Source: Aquiluna sp.
GTDB taxonomy: Bacteria > Actinomycetota > Actinomycetes > Actinomycetales > Microbacteriaceae
Reading direction: 5' to 3'
Length of the DNA: 64,000 nucleotides
NCBI GenBank assembly: GCA_029241985.1
Contig: JAQWUU010000021.1
Coordinates: forward strand, 1 to 64,000
Every line of letters begins with the position of its first letter. The stretch's first letter is position 1. The translations under genes and the position numbers were made by a program. This document shows positions 1-8,806 of the stretch, in pieces. The notes beneath the pieces are model-generated. The model was not told the origin of the DNA and did no database searches. It saw nothing but the letters and a program-made list of their open reading frames with translations.

Positions 1-32
1 AGGTAGCTAAAGGCTTTAGATTGCACACCATC

Positions 33-206
33 TCAACAGCAACTGCCAGAAGCAAGGGCTTCGGCGGCGGTGACAGAATGCAGGCAACGCTTGTTTTCGA
101 GAGCCTCTAGGTAACTCAGGCGCTTGGAGTCCTCAAGCCTGCCAATGAGGTCCTCAGCTCGGACATTGTGTTGCAGTGATTGCTTACCTTCTGTTAGCGA
201 AGGCAT
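33..206 (-). CDS. small hypothetical protein with C-terminal Cys-Cys
   Basis: I do not recognise this 57-residue protein. I chose the ATG at 204-206 because a good Shine-Dalgarno (AGGAG) lies about 8 bases upstream; the longer frame to 224 has no such site. The sequence is polar and probably helical (DLIGRLEDSKRLSYLEALEN), followed by a lone Cys and an Ala-rich stretch that ends SGSCC. There is no signal peptide or membrane segment. The next gene on this strand is more than 300 bases upstream, so it is probably transcribed alone. It could be a small metal- or redox-responsive protein, a peptide precursor, or a chance frame. The ribosome site is the main support. Confidence 0.45.
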   Translation of the reverse strand: MPSLTEGKQSLQHNVRAEDLIGRLEDSKRLSYLEALENKRCLHSVTAAEALASGSCC

Positions 207-541
207 AGTTCGCCTCTCCTGCACTCAAGGGCGAAACGGCAAGGCTCACAACGACCATGGCATGCGGCGCCTCAGACCAAAAATGTTTTCGACGCCTGAT
301 GACTGGATGGTTCAGTATCTTGAGAACTGGGGCTTCGGAGCCTGGGCCTAAATGGAGGGGAGGTTCTTGACCACTTTTTCCAGGTAGTTTTTGTTCAACC
401 AGAATCCCTTTTTCGTTTCTTCGCCACCTTGGTCCTTGAGCTAAATGAAATCACAGTCCTGATGTCCGTGACATCAGTCGGGATTATTACATTGATCGGA
501 ATGTTTGTTTATCTAGCCGTTGAAGGGATTTTCGGTAAAAA
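207..541. other. 335-base stretch without an intact gene
   Basis: No intact gene longer than about 25 codons with a credible ribosome site is visible. The stretch holds a 22-codon frame at 283-351 on the plus strand, which ends in TAA immediately followed by ATG at 352, and then the open frame described separately at 352-545. I see no hairpin terminator, tRNA or repeat. The 3' end of this stretch touches the stop codon of the minus-strand monooxygenase gene. Confidence 0.5.
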
Positions 542-545
542 CTAG
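352..545 (+). pseudogene. possible frameshifted small membrane protein
   Basis: From 363 to 545 the plus strand reads as 60 protein-like codons that end in a hydrophobic helix (VLMSVTSVGIITLIGMFVYL) and a short charged tail. No start codon with a ribosome site exists in this frame. An ATG at 352 lies one frame off, and the two are separated by the run of four G at 357-360. Adding one G there would give an intact 64-residue single-pass protein. So this may be a real small gene broken by an indel or a sequencing error, or simply a lucky open frame. The 22-codon frame ending at 351 could belong to the same decayed locus. Confidence 0.25.
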
Positions 546-838
546 TTAGCTGCCAAATACATTTCTTGGACAAGGGTTGGCTCCTCTAGCTTTCCTTCGA
601 GGAATGCAACAATTTTTTCGACACTTTTCGCCTGATTGTGAAACTGCCAAGCATCTCTGTCGCGCCAAGCTTCAATGAACAGAAGCTTGCCGCCGACCTC
701 TTCATAGAGGTCGTAATAGATGCACCCGTCCTCTAGGCGAACTTCCTCCGCGGCAAGTAGTAAGAATCTTTTTACCGCATCGAGTTCAGTCCTGGTCGGT
801 CTGATGGTAGCTACTACCGTGCAAGTTTCTTTCGTCAT
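542..838 (-). CDS. ABM-domain (YgiN-like) putative quinol monooxygenase
   Basis: This 98-residue protein has the antibiotic-biosynthesis-monooxygenase (ABM) fold pattern: an N-terminal strand TCTVVATIRP, a helix, then YYDLYEE and FIEAWRDRDAWQFHN. That is the family of small dimeric ferredoxin-like proteins that oxidise quinols or other aromatics without a cofactor. The exact substrate cannot be read from sequence. It starts two bases after the mqo stop on the same strand, with AAAGG as a weak ribosome site, so it is probably co-transcribed with mqo. A quinone-linked role next to a malate:quinone oxidoreductase is an inference from position only. Confidence 0.75.
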   Translation of the reverse strand: MTKETCTVVATIRPTRTELDAVKRFLLLAAEEVRLEDGCIYYDLYEEVGGKLLFIEAWRDRDAWQFHNQAKSVEKIVAFLEGKLEEPTLVQEMYLAAN

Positions 839-840
839 TT

Positions 841-2307
841 TTAGGCCTTTAGCTTGAGAGTCTTTGCCGTAGCAGCCATTGTCTTTTTTGCAAGTGCAGC
901 ATCGGCATTTAGATCGAGGTTGTAAGTCGGGATGAGCTTTCGGAGCTGCTTTGAATAACTATCGAAGTCGGAAGGCTCCATTTTTTGGAGCACGTCGAGC
1001 ATGACGCTTACGCTCACTGAAGCACCTGGGCTTGCACCTAGCAGCCCTGCTATGGAACCATCGGTGCTTGAGATTACTTCCGTACCAAACTGCAAGGTTC
1101 CAGACTGTCCAACTGGCTTTATGACCTGGGCTCGTTGGCCTGCCTCGTAGTAAGTCCAATCAGCAGGATCCGCCGTTGGGATGAAAGCCCGAAGTGACTC
1201 AATTTTCTGTTTCTTGGATTTCATGATTTCGCCTATGAGATATCGCACCAGGCCGAGATTTTTGATCGCAACAGATAAATAGGGCAGCAGGTTGTGCCAC
1301 TTCAGGGAGCCAGGTAGATCAAGAATTGACCCGTGCTTGAGGAATTTAGGGTTCAGTCCGGCATATGGCCCGAATAGCAGACTTTCCTTACCGTCGACTA
1401 CCCGGGTGTCCAAATGCGGAACAGACATCGGCGGTGCACCCACATCAGCTTGCGAATAAACCTTAGCTTTGTGCCTGGAGACCAAGTCGGGATTATCAGT
1501 CCTGAGAAAGTGCCCACTGACCGGGAAAGTTCCGTACCCACGAATCTCCGGTATCGCCGCCTTTTGTAGGAGTTTTAGCGCATAGCCGCCCGCGCCAACA
1601 AAGACTTTGTCAGCATGTATGAATCTTGGGGTGGAGCCCCCTAGCCAAACTTGCCATTTCCCATCGCCGAATTGATAAAGATTTTTGACATCCACATTGG
1701 TCTCTAGCGTCATGCCCTTGGAAACTAGCCAACCAACCATTTGTTCAGTCATCGAGCCGTAATCGACGTCAGTGCCCTGTTCTGTGCGAGTCACCGCAAT
1801 TTTCGTGTCTTGCCTGCCGTCTGCTACCAGCGGGATCCATTCGGCAATTTTTCTGAGGTCGGTGGAGTACTCCATTCCAGCGAAGAGCGGCTGCTGCGAC
1901 AAAACTTCATGTCTACGCTTTAGGTAGTCGCAATCCTTTTCGCCGCGAACGAAGGTCATGTGAGGAACGGTTCTTATAAAGCTTGCCGGTTCGTGCAAAA
2001 TGCCCTGCTTGACAAGCGCGGACCAGAACTGACGAGAAACTTGAAACTGCTCATTTATGGCAATTGCCTTTGAGGGATCTGGCAGGGATCCGTCTTTAGA
2101 GTCTGGCATGTAGTTCAACTCGCATAGTGCGGCGTGACCAGTCCCGGCGTTATTCCAAGGGTTTGAGCTCTCGCTAGCTACCCTGTCGAGGCGTTCGAAC
2201 ATAACCAGCGAAATCGCTGGATTGATAGCTTTCAGTAAGACGCCAAGAGTTGCGGACATAATTCCGCCACCTATAAGGGCGTAATCATAATGTTGGATGT
2301 CAGTCAC
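841..2307 (-). CDS. mqo: malate:quinone oxidoreductase
   Basis: This 488-residue peripheral membrane flavoprotein oxidises malate to oxaloacetate and passes electrons to the quinone pool (EC 1.1.5.4). The N-terminal FAD-binding loop ALIGGGIMSATLGVLL is followed by the family signature SSNPWNNAGTGHAALCELNY and, near the C-terminus, GASPGASVSVSVML. The length is normal for the family. Translation starts at GTG (2305-2307). There is no Shine-Dalgarno; a TAGCCT box lies exactly six bases upstream, so the mRNA may be leaderless. It is followed by the ABM protein gene two bases downstream. Confidence 0.95.
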   Translation of the reverse strand: MTDIQHYDYALIGGGIMSATLGVLLKAINPAISLVMFERLDRVASESSNPWNNAGTGHAALCELNYMPDSKDGSLPDPSKAIAINEQFQVSRQFWSALVKQGILHEPASFIRTVPHMTFVRGEKDCDYLKRRHEVLSQQPLFAGMEYSTDLRKIAEWIPLVADGRQDTKIAVTRTEQGTDVDYGSMTEQMVGWLVSKGMTLETNVDVKNLYQFGDGKWQVWLGGSTPRFIHADKVFVGAGGYALKLLQKAAIPEIRGYGTFPVSGHFLRTDNPDLVSRHKAKVYSQADVGAPPMSVPHLDTRVVDGKESLLFGPYAGLNPKFLKHGSILDLPGSLKWHNLLPYLSVAIKNLGLVRYLIGEIMKSKKQKIESLRAFIPTADPADWTYYEAGQRAQVIKPVGQSGTLQFGTEVISSTDGSIAGLLGASPGASVSVSVMLDVLQKMEPSDFDSYSKQLRKLIPTYNLDLNADAALAKKTMAATAKTLKLKA

Positions 2308-2313
2308 AGCACA

Positions 2314-2319
2314 AGGCTA
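2314..2319 (-). promoter_or_regulatory. -10 box of mqo (leaderless type)
   Basis: On the minus strand TAGCCT is followed by six bases and the mqo GTG start. There is no ribosome site in the gap. The spacing fits transcription starting at the start codon. No good -35 is seen at the usual distance. Confidence 0.45.
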
Positions 2320-2324
2320 ATCGG

Positions 2325-2861
2325 TCAAAACACCGTTACACCCAAAAGCGCCCCAATTCCGTAAGAAATTCCCATAGTCAGCGCGCTCATCGAAACGTTT
2401 CTTGAGATGGATTTGAGAATGGAAGTTTTACCAGCCCAGGCTGCCCACCAGCCTGTTAGGGCCAGGGCGAGGGCGACGCTGGCGATGGTGGCTTGAATGC
2501 CAAAATCCTGCCAAGGTCCAGTTATTGCAATCAGCGGAAGGGTGGCACCAGCAGTGAATGCGACGAATGACGAAAATGCCGCTGCCCAAGGGCGGGCCGA
2601 TATCTCACTCTTTTGCCTCCCGTGGCTGATCTCTGCATCTCGTTGTGACGAAACGCTTACATACTCGCCACCACCCATTGAGATAGCACCTGCTACCAGT
2701 GCTGCAATGCCGGCGACAAGAATAGTTTTGGAATCGGCACCAGCTGCGGCTACTCCCATAACCACGCCTGCAACAGAAATTATTCCATCGTTCGCTCCGA
2801 GCACTGAAGCTCGGAGCCAGTTGAGTTTAAGCTCAAGTCTTTGTTCTTCAATTCCAGCCAT
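2325..2861 (-). CDS. VIT1/CCC1-family iron/manganese transporter
   Basis: This integral membrane protein of the VIT1/CCC1 family moves Fe2+ or Mn2+ across a membrane; in bacteria it probably detoxifies or exports the metal. The family hallmark [18 protein letters not shown] opens the first helix, [17 protein letters not shown] ends the second, and three further hydrophobic helices follow. The ferritin-like domain found in some relatives is absent, giving a short form of 178 residues. The start is uncertain. The frame is open to an ATG at 2954, but the extra 31 residues resemble nothing in the family and would overlap the start of thrS, so I prefer the ATG at 2859-2861. Neither start has a strong ribosome site. 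Confidence 0.8.
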   Translation of the reverse strand: MAGIEEQRLELKLNWLRASVLGANDGIISVAGVVMGVAAAGADSKTILVAGIAALVAGAISMGGGEYVSVSSQRDAEISHGRQKSEISARPWAAAFSSFVAFTAGATLPLIAITGPWQDFGIQATIASVALALALTGWWAAWAGKTSILKSISRNVSMSALTMGISYGIGALLGVTVF

Positions 2862-2920
2862 GTGAACATTCTGTCCAGCTGGGAACTGTTTCGCTAGCAA
2901 GGCTGACCTAACTGCGTCGT

Positions 2921-2926
2921 TAGACT
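2921..2926 (+). promoter_or_regulatory. probable -10 box of thrS
   Basis: TAGACT would place the transcription start near 2932, giving a leader of about 15 bases that carries the AGGAG ribosome site of thrS at 2937-2941. No clear -35 is visible. The box lies inside the upstream part of the VIT reading frame, so the two divergent genes share this region. Confidence 0.4.
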
Positions 2927-2946
2927 GTGGCTTGTTAGGAGTCACA

Positions 2947-4932
2947 TTGAACATATTGTTATCGGGCAGTTCTCAAGAGATCGCAGAGGGCGCTACTGGG
3001 TTCGATCTTTTCAAAGATCGAAGCATCGTCGCAATGCTTGTGAACGACAAGCCTCGTGACCTAGCAAACGTTATTCAGCCGGACGATTCCGTAGTCGGCA
3101 TTTCGCTTGAAAGCGCAGCTGGTCTGGAAATACTCAGACACTCGACGGCTCACGTAATGGCACAGGCAGTTCAGGAGCTATTCCCCGAATCGAAACTTGG
3201 CATTGGCCCCTACATCACGGATGGTTTCTATTTTGACTTCGATGTTGCTGAGCCCTTCGTGCCTGAGGACATTCGACGCATCGAGAAGCGCATGAAGGAA
3301 TTGGTCGGCAAGTCCCAAAGGTTTAGACGCGTCGAGGTATCTGAAGCTGAAGCGATTGAGCTTATGAAGAATGAGCCATACAAACTCGAGCTGATAGGGC
3401 TGAAATCCGAAGACGTGGCCGAAGGCTCCATAGAGGTATCACCGGACGGACTTTCTGTCTACGAAAACATTAACCCCGATGGAACTGTGGCGTGGATGGA
3501 CCTGTGTCGAGGTCCTCACCTGCCTAACACGAGACAGGTCGGCAAGAATTTTGCCCTGCTAAGAAGTGCAGCAGCCTACTGGCGAGGTAACGAAAATAAT
3601 AAACAGCTTCAACGCATCTACGGCACTGCTTGGGATACCAAAGAGGCCCTTGATAGCTACACCGAAAAGCTTGAACAGGCTGCAAGGCGCGACCACAGAA
3701 AACTAGGAACAGAGCTAGATCTATTTAGTTTCCCCGATGAGATTGGCTCCGGACTTGCAGTGTTTCACCCGAAGGGTGGGATTATCAGACGGGTTATGGA
3801 GGACTACTCGAGAAAGCGGCACGAAGAGGCTGGCTATGAGTTTGTTTACTCGCCTCACATCACTAAATCAAACCTTTTTGAGCAAAGCGGTCACCTCGGC
3901 TGGTACTCAGAGGGCATGTTCCCACCAATGAAGTTGGACTCCGAGCTGGACGAGCATGGTGCCATCAAAAAGCAGGGTGCCGATTATTTCTTGAAACCCA
4001 TGAATTGCCCTTTTCATATTTTGATATTCAAATCACGCTCCCGGAGCTATCGTGAGCTACCGCTTCGGATGTTTGAATTCGGATCTGTTTATCGCTACGA
4101 GAAATCGGGCGTTCTGCATGGCCTGACAAGAGTTCGCGGTATGACTCAAGACGATGCCCACTTATTCGTGACACCAGATCAACTCCAAGAAGAACTTACA
4201 AAGGTTCTGCAATTCGTTCTCGAACTACTTCGTGATTTTGGCTTGAACGATTTCTACCTTGAGCTGTCAACTAAAGAGGATGGCAATCCAAAGTTTGTTG
4301 GGAGCGATGAGATATGGAAATCCGCAACCGACACATTGGAGGCCGTAGCCATGGCTTCTGGCCTAGAGCTAGTTCCAGATCCAGGCGGGGCGGCGTTCTA
4401 TGGCCCGAAGATTTCGGTCCAGGCACGCGATGCTATAGGCCGAACTTGGCAGATGAGCACGATTCAATTGGACTTCAATTTGCCAGAGCGCTTCGACCTT
4501 GAGTTCGTGGGGAGCGACGGAGATAAGCACCAACCAATTATGATTCACCGCGCTCTATTCGGGTCCATTGAGAGATTCTTTGGTGTTTTGACTGAGCACT
4601 ACGCTGGGCACTTCCCACCATGGCTGGCCCCATTGCAGGTGGTAGGCATTCCGGTGGCGGACGAGTTTGGCGACTACCTTGAAGAATTCTGTAGGGGCCT
4701 AAAGTCCGAGGGCGTCCGCGTGACAGTTGACCATTCAGACTCGCGTATGCAGAAAAAGATTCGTGACCATACTCTGGATAGGGTTCCGTTTCTGATTCTT
4801 GCAGGAGCCCGAGATCAAGAAGCCAAGACCTTGTCATTCCGATACCGTGACGGCAGGCAGATCAACGACGTGGGACTCCAACAGGCCAAGGCAATAATTC
4901 TCGACTCAATCAACGCGAAGGTTCAGGTCTAG
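2947..4932 (+). CDS. thrS: threonine--tRNA ligase
   Basis: This cytoplasmic class II synthetase charges tRNA-Thr with threonine (EC 6.1.1.3). Domains in order: N-terminal TGS domain (residues 1-60), the editing/SAD domain with HSTAHVMAQ (His65) and CRGPHLP (Cys187), the catalytic core with [10 protein letters not shown] (Cys354, zinc ligand) and the [14 protein letters not shown] motif, and the C-terminal anticodon-binding domain. I place the start at TTG 2947, five bases after AGGAG; the frame is open to TTG 2932, but that lacks a ribosome site. That gives 661 residues, within the normal range. Its stop overlaps the next gene's GTG by one base, so the two are coupled. Confidence 0.95.
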   Translation: MNILLSGSSQEIAEGATGFDLFKDRSIVAMLVNDKPRDLANVIQPDDSVVGISLESAAGLEILRHSTAHVMAQAVQELFPESKLGIGPYITDGFYFDFDVAEPFVPEDIRRIEKRMKELVGKSQRFRRVEVSEAEAIELMKNEPYKLELIGLKSEDVAEGSIEVSPDGLSVYENINPDGTVAWMDLCRGPHLPNTRQVGKNFALLRSAAAYWRGNENNKQLQRIYGTAWDTKEALDSYTEKLEQAARRDHRKLGTELDLFSFPDEIGSGLAVFHPKGGIIRRVMEDYSRKRHEEAGYEFVYSPHITKSNLFEQSGHLGWYSEGMFPPMKLDSELDEHGAIKKQGADYFLKPMNCPFHILIFKSRSRSYRELPLRMFEFGSVYRYEKSGVLHGLTRVRGMTQDDAHLFVTPDQLQEELTKVLQFVLELLRDFGLNDFYLELSTKEDGNPKFVGSDEIWKSATDTLEAVAMASGLELVPDPGGAAFYGPKISVQARDAIGRTWQMSTIQLDFNLPERFDLEFVGSDGDKHQPIMIHRALFGSIERFFGVLTEHYAGHFPPWLAPLQVVGIPVADEFGDYLEEFCRGLKSEGVRVTVDHSDSRMQKKIRDHTLDRVPFLILAGARDQEAKTLSFRYRDGRQINDVGLQQAKAIILDSINAKVQV

Positions 4933-5465
4933 TGGCTGACTACCTCGAGGGCATGGGTGGCATGCAGGATAACTTTCAACGCTTATGGACCCCTCATCGC
5001 CTTGTTTACATCGAAGGACTTCAGGGGCCAAAGCGAGATAATTGCGTCTTCTGCGAGGCTCCGGAAAAGTCGGACGAGGATGGACTTATTGTCTACCGCG
5101 GCAAAACCGCCTATGTGCTCTTGAACTTGTTCCCCTACAACACAGGCCACTTATTGGTCTGCCCTTACCGACATGTCTCCACTTATGACCTAGCAACTGC
5201 AGAGGAAACCGCCGAGATTGCCCTTCTTACGCAGCAAGCGATGAGAACAATCGAACAGAGCTCGGGGGCTCATGGCTTCAACATCGGCATGAATCAGGGA
5301 CAAGTTGCAGGAGCTGGTATTGCTGAGCACTTGCATCAGCACATCGTTCCAAGATGGCGAAATGACAGCAACTTTTTTCCAATAATTGCCAAGACAAAGG
5401 CAATCCCAAAACTTCTTGGTGAAGTTAGAGAAACATTTGCAAATAACTGGGTGGGCGACGCTTAG
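4932..5465 (+). CDS. HIT-family nucleotide hydrolase/phosphorylase
   Basis: This 177-residue histidine-triad protein has the active-site motif HLHQHIVPRW (His133, His135, His137) and a CVFC pair (Cys38, Cys41) that probably binds zinc. Actinobacterial relatives next to thrS include diadenosine tetraphosphate phosphorylases, so cleavage of Ap4A made as a by-product of aminoacyl-tRNA synthetases is a sensible but unproven role. It starts at GTG overlapping the thrS stop. In many actinobacteria phospholipid genes (pgsA and partners) follow; here pdxS comes only ten bases later. Confidence 0.85.
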   Translation: MADYLEGMGGMQDNFQRLWTPHRLVYIEGLQGPKRDNCVFCEAPEKSDEDGLIVYRGKTAYVLLNLFPYNTGHLLVCPYRHVSTYDLATAEETAEIALLTQQAMRTIEQSSGAHGFNIGMNQGQVAGAGIAEHLHQHIVPRWRNDSNFFPIIAKTKAIPKLLGEVRETFANNWVGDA

Positions 5466-5468
5466 AAT
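5463..5468 (+). promoter_or_regulatory. -10 box of pdxS (leaderless type)
   Basis: TAGAAT overlaps the stop of the HIT gene and is followed by six bases and the pdxS ATG. No Shine-Dalgarno is present. A TTGCAA at 5437-5442 could be a -35, but the 20-base spacer is long. Confidence 0.45.
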
Positions 5469-5474
5469 TAACCC

Positions 5475-6365
5475 ATGTCAAAAAACTCTGAGTCAACTCC
5501 TCTCATCAAATCTGGCCTCGCAGAAATGCTCAAGGGCGGCGTCATAATGGACGTCGTGAACGCTGAGCAAGCGATTATCGCTGAGCAAGCGGGCGCCGTG
5601 GCAGTGATGGCTCTTGAGCGAGTGCCAGCAGACATTCGCGCACAGGGTGGAGTCGCCAGGATGAGCGACCCAGACCTAATCGACGACATAATCGCTTCGG
5701 TTTCTATTCCAGTTATGGCAAAGGCTCGAATTGGTCACTTCGTTGAGGCCCAAATTCTTCAGTCACTGAAAGTCGACTACATTGACGAGTCCGAGGTCTT
5801 ATCTCCTGCGGACTATGTGAATCACATCGACAAATGGGGCTTTGAGATTCCATTTGTGTGCGGCGCAACCAATCTTGGCGAGGCGCTGAGGAGAATTACC
5901 GAGGGCGCATCGATGATCCGCTCCAAGGGCGAGGCTGGGACCGGAGACGTCTCCGAGGCCACCAAGCACATCAGAACGATCTTGGGTGAAATTCGCGCTC
6001 TGGCAGCAAAGAGCGATGATGAACTTTACGTAGCAGCCAAGGAGCTTCAAGCTCCCTATGCCCTTGTAAAGAAGGTCGCAACAGACGGCAAACTTCCTGT
6101 GGTCCTCTTCGTCGCCGGCGGTGTCGCAACACCTGCCGACGCAGCGATGATGATGCAACTTGGAGCAGACGGCGTATTCGTTGGATCTGGAATTTTCAAG
6201 TCGGGAAATCCGGCAGCTCGTGCCGCAGCCATTGTCAAGGCAACAACGAAATATAGCGATGCCGATGTAGTTGCAGCTGCTTCCAGGGGACTGGGGGAGG
6301 CGATGGTCGGCATAAACGTAAGCGACCTGCCCGCTCCGCACAAGCTGTCTGAGCGTGGCTGGTAA
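5475..6365 (+). CDS. pdxS: pyridoxal 5'-phosphate synthase, PdxS subunit
   Basis: PdxS makes pyridoxal 5'-phosphate from ribose 5-phosphate, glyceraldehyde 3-phosphate and ammonia supplied by PdxT (EC 4.3.3.6); twelve copies form the core of the complex. The 296-residue TIM barrel shows the nearly invariant blocks [13 protein letters not shown] (Asp26), [12 protein letters not shown] and [13 protein letters not shown] (Lys83, sugar-binding lysine), and the phosphate loops [12 protein letters not shown] and GVFVGSGIF. The ATG at 5475 lacks a Shine-Dalgarno and may be read from a leaderless message. pdxT follows with no gap. Confidence 0.97.
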   Translation: MSKNSESTPLIKSGLAEMLKGGVIMDVVNAEQAIIAEQAGAVAVMALERVPADIRAQGGVARMSDPDLIDDIIASVSIPVMAKARIGHFVEAQILQSLKVDYIDESEVLSPADYVNHIDKWGFEIPFVCGATNLGEALRRITEGASMIRSKGEAGTGDVSEATKHIRTILGEIRALAAKSDDELYVAAKELQAPYALVKKVATDGKLPVVLFVAGGVATPADAAMMMQLGADGVFVGSGIFKSGNPAARAAAIVKATTKYSDADVVAAASRGLGEAMVGINVSDLPAPHKLSERGW

Positions 6366-6938
6366 GTGCTTTTAGGCGTTCTCGCTCTTCAAGGTGATAG
6401 CCGCGAACACATTCACTTACTGGAAACCCTTGACGTCGCCGCGGTGGCCGTCAGGGACGCTGCCGACCTGAGTGCCATAGACGGTCTAGTAATACCAGGT
6501 GGCGAGTCCACAACAATATCCAAACTCTTAGAAATATTTGACCTTCTGGATCCGATTCGGTCTTTTGCAAAAACGAGACCGGTGCTGGGAACCTGCGCGG
6601 GACTAATTTTGCTATCGGATGAGGTCGAGGGACTTTTGCAAGGACAGCAGTTGATTGGTGGACTTCCAATTATTTCCAGCCGAAACGCCTATGGCGGCCA
6701 ATTGAACTCGTTTGAAGCGACAGTTACGTTTAGCTCTGGCGAGGAGGAGAACGTGGCGTTCATTCGTGCTCCCAAGATTCTAGATTCCGATAGCACGGAA
6801 GTAATCGCTCGATTAGGTGACGAGGCGGTGGCAGTGAGAAGCAACAATCTCTTCGGGGCCAGCTTTCATCCTGAGCTGACCGGTGGGACACATTTGCACA
6901 AATTGTTTATTGAATTCGTCAAAGAGACCAAGAGCTAG
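6366..6938 (+). CDS. pdxT: pyridoxal 5'-phosphate synthase, PdxT glutaminase
   Basis: PdxT is the class I glutamine amidotransferase that hydrolyses glutamine and channels ammonia to PdxS (EC 3.5.1.2). Visible are the oxyanion region PGGESTTISKL, the nucleophile Cys77 in GTCAGLILL, and the His-Glu pair in ASFHPELTG near the end. The length of 190 residues is normal. It starts at GTG directly after the pdxS stop, so translation is probably coupled. Confidence 0.96.
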   Translation: MLLGVLALQGDSREHIHLLETLDVAAVAVRDAADLSAIDGLVIPGGESTTISKLLEIFDLLDPIRSFAKTRPVLGTCAGLILLSDEVEGLLQGQQLIGGLPIISSRNAYGGQLNSFEATVTFSSGEEENVAFIRAPKILDSDSTEVIARLGDEAVAVRSNNLFGASFHPELTGGTHLHKLFIEFVKETKS

Positions 6939-6952
6939 TAATTTAGACAACT

Positions 6953-7711
6953 ATGTCAGGTCACTCCAAATGGGCAACAACCAAGCACAAAAAGGCTGCG
7001 AACGATTCGAAGCGCCAGAAGTTATTTGCCAAACTCATTAAGAACATCGAAGTCGCAGCCCGGATGGGTGGATCCGATCAAGAGGGTAACCCCACTCTGT
7101 TCGAGGCTGTCTACAAAGCGAAGAAACTATCGCTTCCGGGCGACAACATAGACCGTGCAATCAAGCGAGGTGCTGGAGAGCTTGGCGACGGCGTCGAATA
7201 CCAAAACATCATGTACGAGGGTTACGCTGCCGCTGGCGTTGCAGTCATGATCGAGTGCCTCACGGACAACAGGAATCGAGCTGCTGCCGATGTCCGCCTG
7301 GTTGTCGGAAAGAACTCGGGAAACATGGCGGACCCGGGGTCTGTAAGTTATCAATTCGCACGCAAGGGAGTCATCGTAGCCTCCGGAAGTTTCGGCGAAG
7401 ACAGAATTTTAGAAGCAACGATAGAACACGGCGTGGAAGACATACAGCTGATCGGTGAGAGCTATCTGCTGACTTGCGACCCGAGCAAATTGGTGGAAAC
7501 GCGATCAGCATTGCAGGAGGCAGGAATCGATTACGAGTCGGCGGATGTCGAGTTTGTGCCTTCGGTCAAGGTCGATGTCGATGCAACAAGCGCTCAAAAG
7601 GTCATAGCTCTTGTGGAAGCACTCGAGGATCTTGATGACGTTCAAGAGGTTTACACCAACATGGAGCTTTCGGCTGCGGTCCTCGAAGAATTAGAGAAAA
7701 TGGGCGAATGA
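6953..7711 (+). CDS. yebC: YebC/PmpR-family protein (transcription/translation factor)
   Basis: This 252-residue member of the YebC/PmpR/TACO1 family opens with the signature [21 protein letters not shown]. In different species such proteins are described as DNA-binding regulators or as translation factors that help ribosomes through difficult peptides; which applies here cannot be told. The three-domain length is standard. Its ATGA stop/start overlap with ruvC shows co-expression with the Holliday-junction genes, the usual actinobacterial order. Confidence 0.93.
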   Translation: MSGHSKWATTKHKKAANDSKRQKLFAKLIKNIEVAARMGGSDQEGNPTLFEAVYKAKKLSLPGDNIDRAIKRGAGELGDGVEYQNIMYEGYAAAGVAVMIECLTDNRNRAAADVRLVVGKNSGNMADPGSVSYQFARKGVIVASGSFGEDRILEATIEHGVEDIQLIGESYLLTCDPSKLVETRSALQEAGIDYESADVEFVPSVKVDVDATSAQKVIALVEALEDLDDVQEVYTNMELSAAVLEELEKMGE

Positions 7712-8235
7712 GCGTAATTCTGGGTGTTGATCCGGGTTTAACACGCTGTGGCTTTGGGCTGCTAAAGGACAATAAGCCATTGAACTTCGGGGTATTCACG
7801 ACAACTCCCGACATGCCAGCCATTGATCGAGTGGGCACCATTGCGACACAGCTGGAGGAATTGGTTAGCACCTATAAACCAACACTCATCGCTCTAGAGC
7901 GAGTTTTTGCACAGGCTAACTTGAAGTCCGTGATGGGCGTAGCTCAAATTTCGGGTGCCCTGATGGCAATTGCCTACAGGCATCAGATTCCGCTCGAATT
8001 CTTTACACCTAGCGAAGTGAAGTTAGCTGTCACGGGAAGCGGTCGCGCTGATAAGGCACAGGTCGGGATGATGGTTGCCAAGACATTGAACCTTCAGGAG
8101 ATTCCCAAGCCGGCAGACGTCGCAGACGCGCTTGCTGTAGCACTTTGTGCAAGCAAGCGAGCTCGAGGACAGGGAACGAAAGCTCAACAGAAGTGGGTCG
8201 CGGCGGCCAAGACGGCCAATACGAGATTAGGTTAG
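7708..8235 (+). CDS. ruvC: Holliday junction endonuclease RuvC
   Basis: RuvC cuts Holliday junctions during recombination repair (EC 3.1.21.10) as a dimer on the RuvAB-junction complex. The RNase H-like fold shows its acidic residues: Asp7 in [12 protein letters not shown], the Glu in [12 protein letters not shown], and the Asp pair in [13 protein letters not shown]. The length (175 residues) is normal. It overlaps yebC by four bases and is followed four bases later by ruvA. Confidence 0.96.
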   Translation: MSVILGVDPGLTRCGFGLLKDNKPLNFGVFTTTPDMPAIDRVGTIATQLEELVSTYKPTLIALERVFAQANLKSVMGVAQISGALMAIAYRHQIPLEFFTPSEVKLAVTGSGRADKAQVGMMVAKTLNLQEIPKPADVADALAVALCASKRARGQGTKAQQKWVAAAKTANTRLG

Positions 8236-8239
8236 CTAC

Positions 8240-8806
8240 GTGATATCAAGCCTGCAGGGATCAATCAGTGCCATCGGTACAGACCGGGTCACTCTGGTAT
8301 TGGGCGGCATCGGCTTCTCCATACAGGTAACAAGTCGGCATGCTGCCAAATTGGAAGTTGGGCAAGAGTTATTGCTGCAAACTAAATTGGTCGTTCGGGA
8401 GGACGACCTTTCGTTATTCGGCTTCCAAGATCAAGAGGAGGCCAGTCTTTTTGAGCACCTTTGCTCAGTGAATGGAATAGGCCCAAAGCTAGCAATGACA
8501 ACGCTTTCTGGACTGCCCCCGCAGCTGTTGGTCAATGCCATAAATTCCCAAGACGAGTCGGCCTTCAGGGCAGTCCAGGGGATTGGGCCGAAAACCGCGA
8601 AGCTGGTTTTGATAACCCTCCAGGGTAAAGTCGGGCTGTCCAAGGGGGTCAGGCTGAATGAAAATGTCTTGCAAGCGATGCTTCAGCTGGGTGGGGACGA
8701 AGCTTCTTCCCGTAAGTTGCTGGCAACGCTAGATCAGACCCTTTCCGAGTCTGACATGCTCAAGCTTGCACTTTCTAAACTTGGCAGATCGAAGCTCGGC
8801 TCGTGA
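8240..8806 (+). CDS. ruvA: Holliday junction branch-migration protein RuvA
   Basis: RuvA is the junction-binding partner of the RuvB motor. The 188-residue protein has the N-terminal OB-fold ([17 protein letters not shown]), two helix-hairpin-helix motifs ([17 protein letters not shown] and [18 protein letters not shown]), and a C-terminal domain that contacts RuvB. It starts with GTG and overlaps ruvB by four bases (GTGA). Confidence 0.96.
   Translation: MISSLQGSISAIGTDRVTLVLGGIGFSIQVTSRHAAKLEVGQELLLQTKLVVREDDLSLFGFQDQEEASLFEHLCSVNGIGPKLAMTTLSGLPPQLLVNAINSQDESAFRAVQGIGPKTAKLVLITLQGKVGLSKGVRLNENVLQAMLQLGGDEASSRKLLATLDQTLSESDMLKLALSKLGRSKLGS

Noticed and set aside
2497-2865. 122-codon plus-strand open frame opposite the VIT transporter
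   Set aside because: Composition is Ala/Pro/Thr-rich with no family resemblance, and it is an exact shadow of the conserved VIT coding sequence.
2862-2954. N-terminal extension of the VIT protein to ATG 2954
   Set aside because: No family similarity, no ribosome site, and it would overlap the thrS start and its Shine-Dalgarno. Kept only as an alternative.
5555-5600. Near-duplicate GCTGAGCAAGCG in pdxS
   Set aside because: It encodes [11 protein letters not shown], a conserved stretch of PdxS, so the similarity is due to protein constraint.
5799-6341. 180-codon minus-strand frame inside pdxS
   Set aside because: pdxS on the other strand is nearly invariant and explains the openness; the shadow protein is Cys/His-rich nonsense without a start site.
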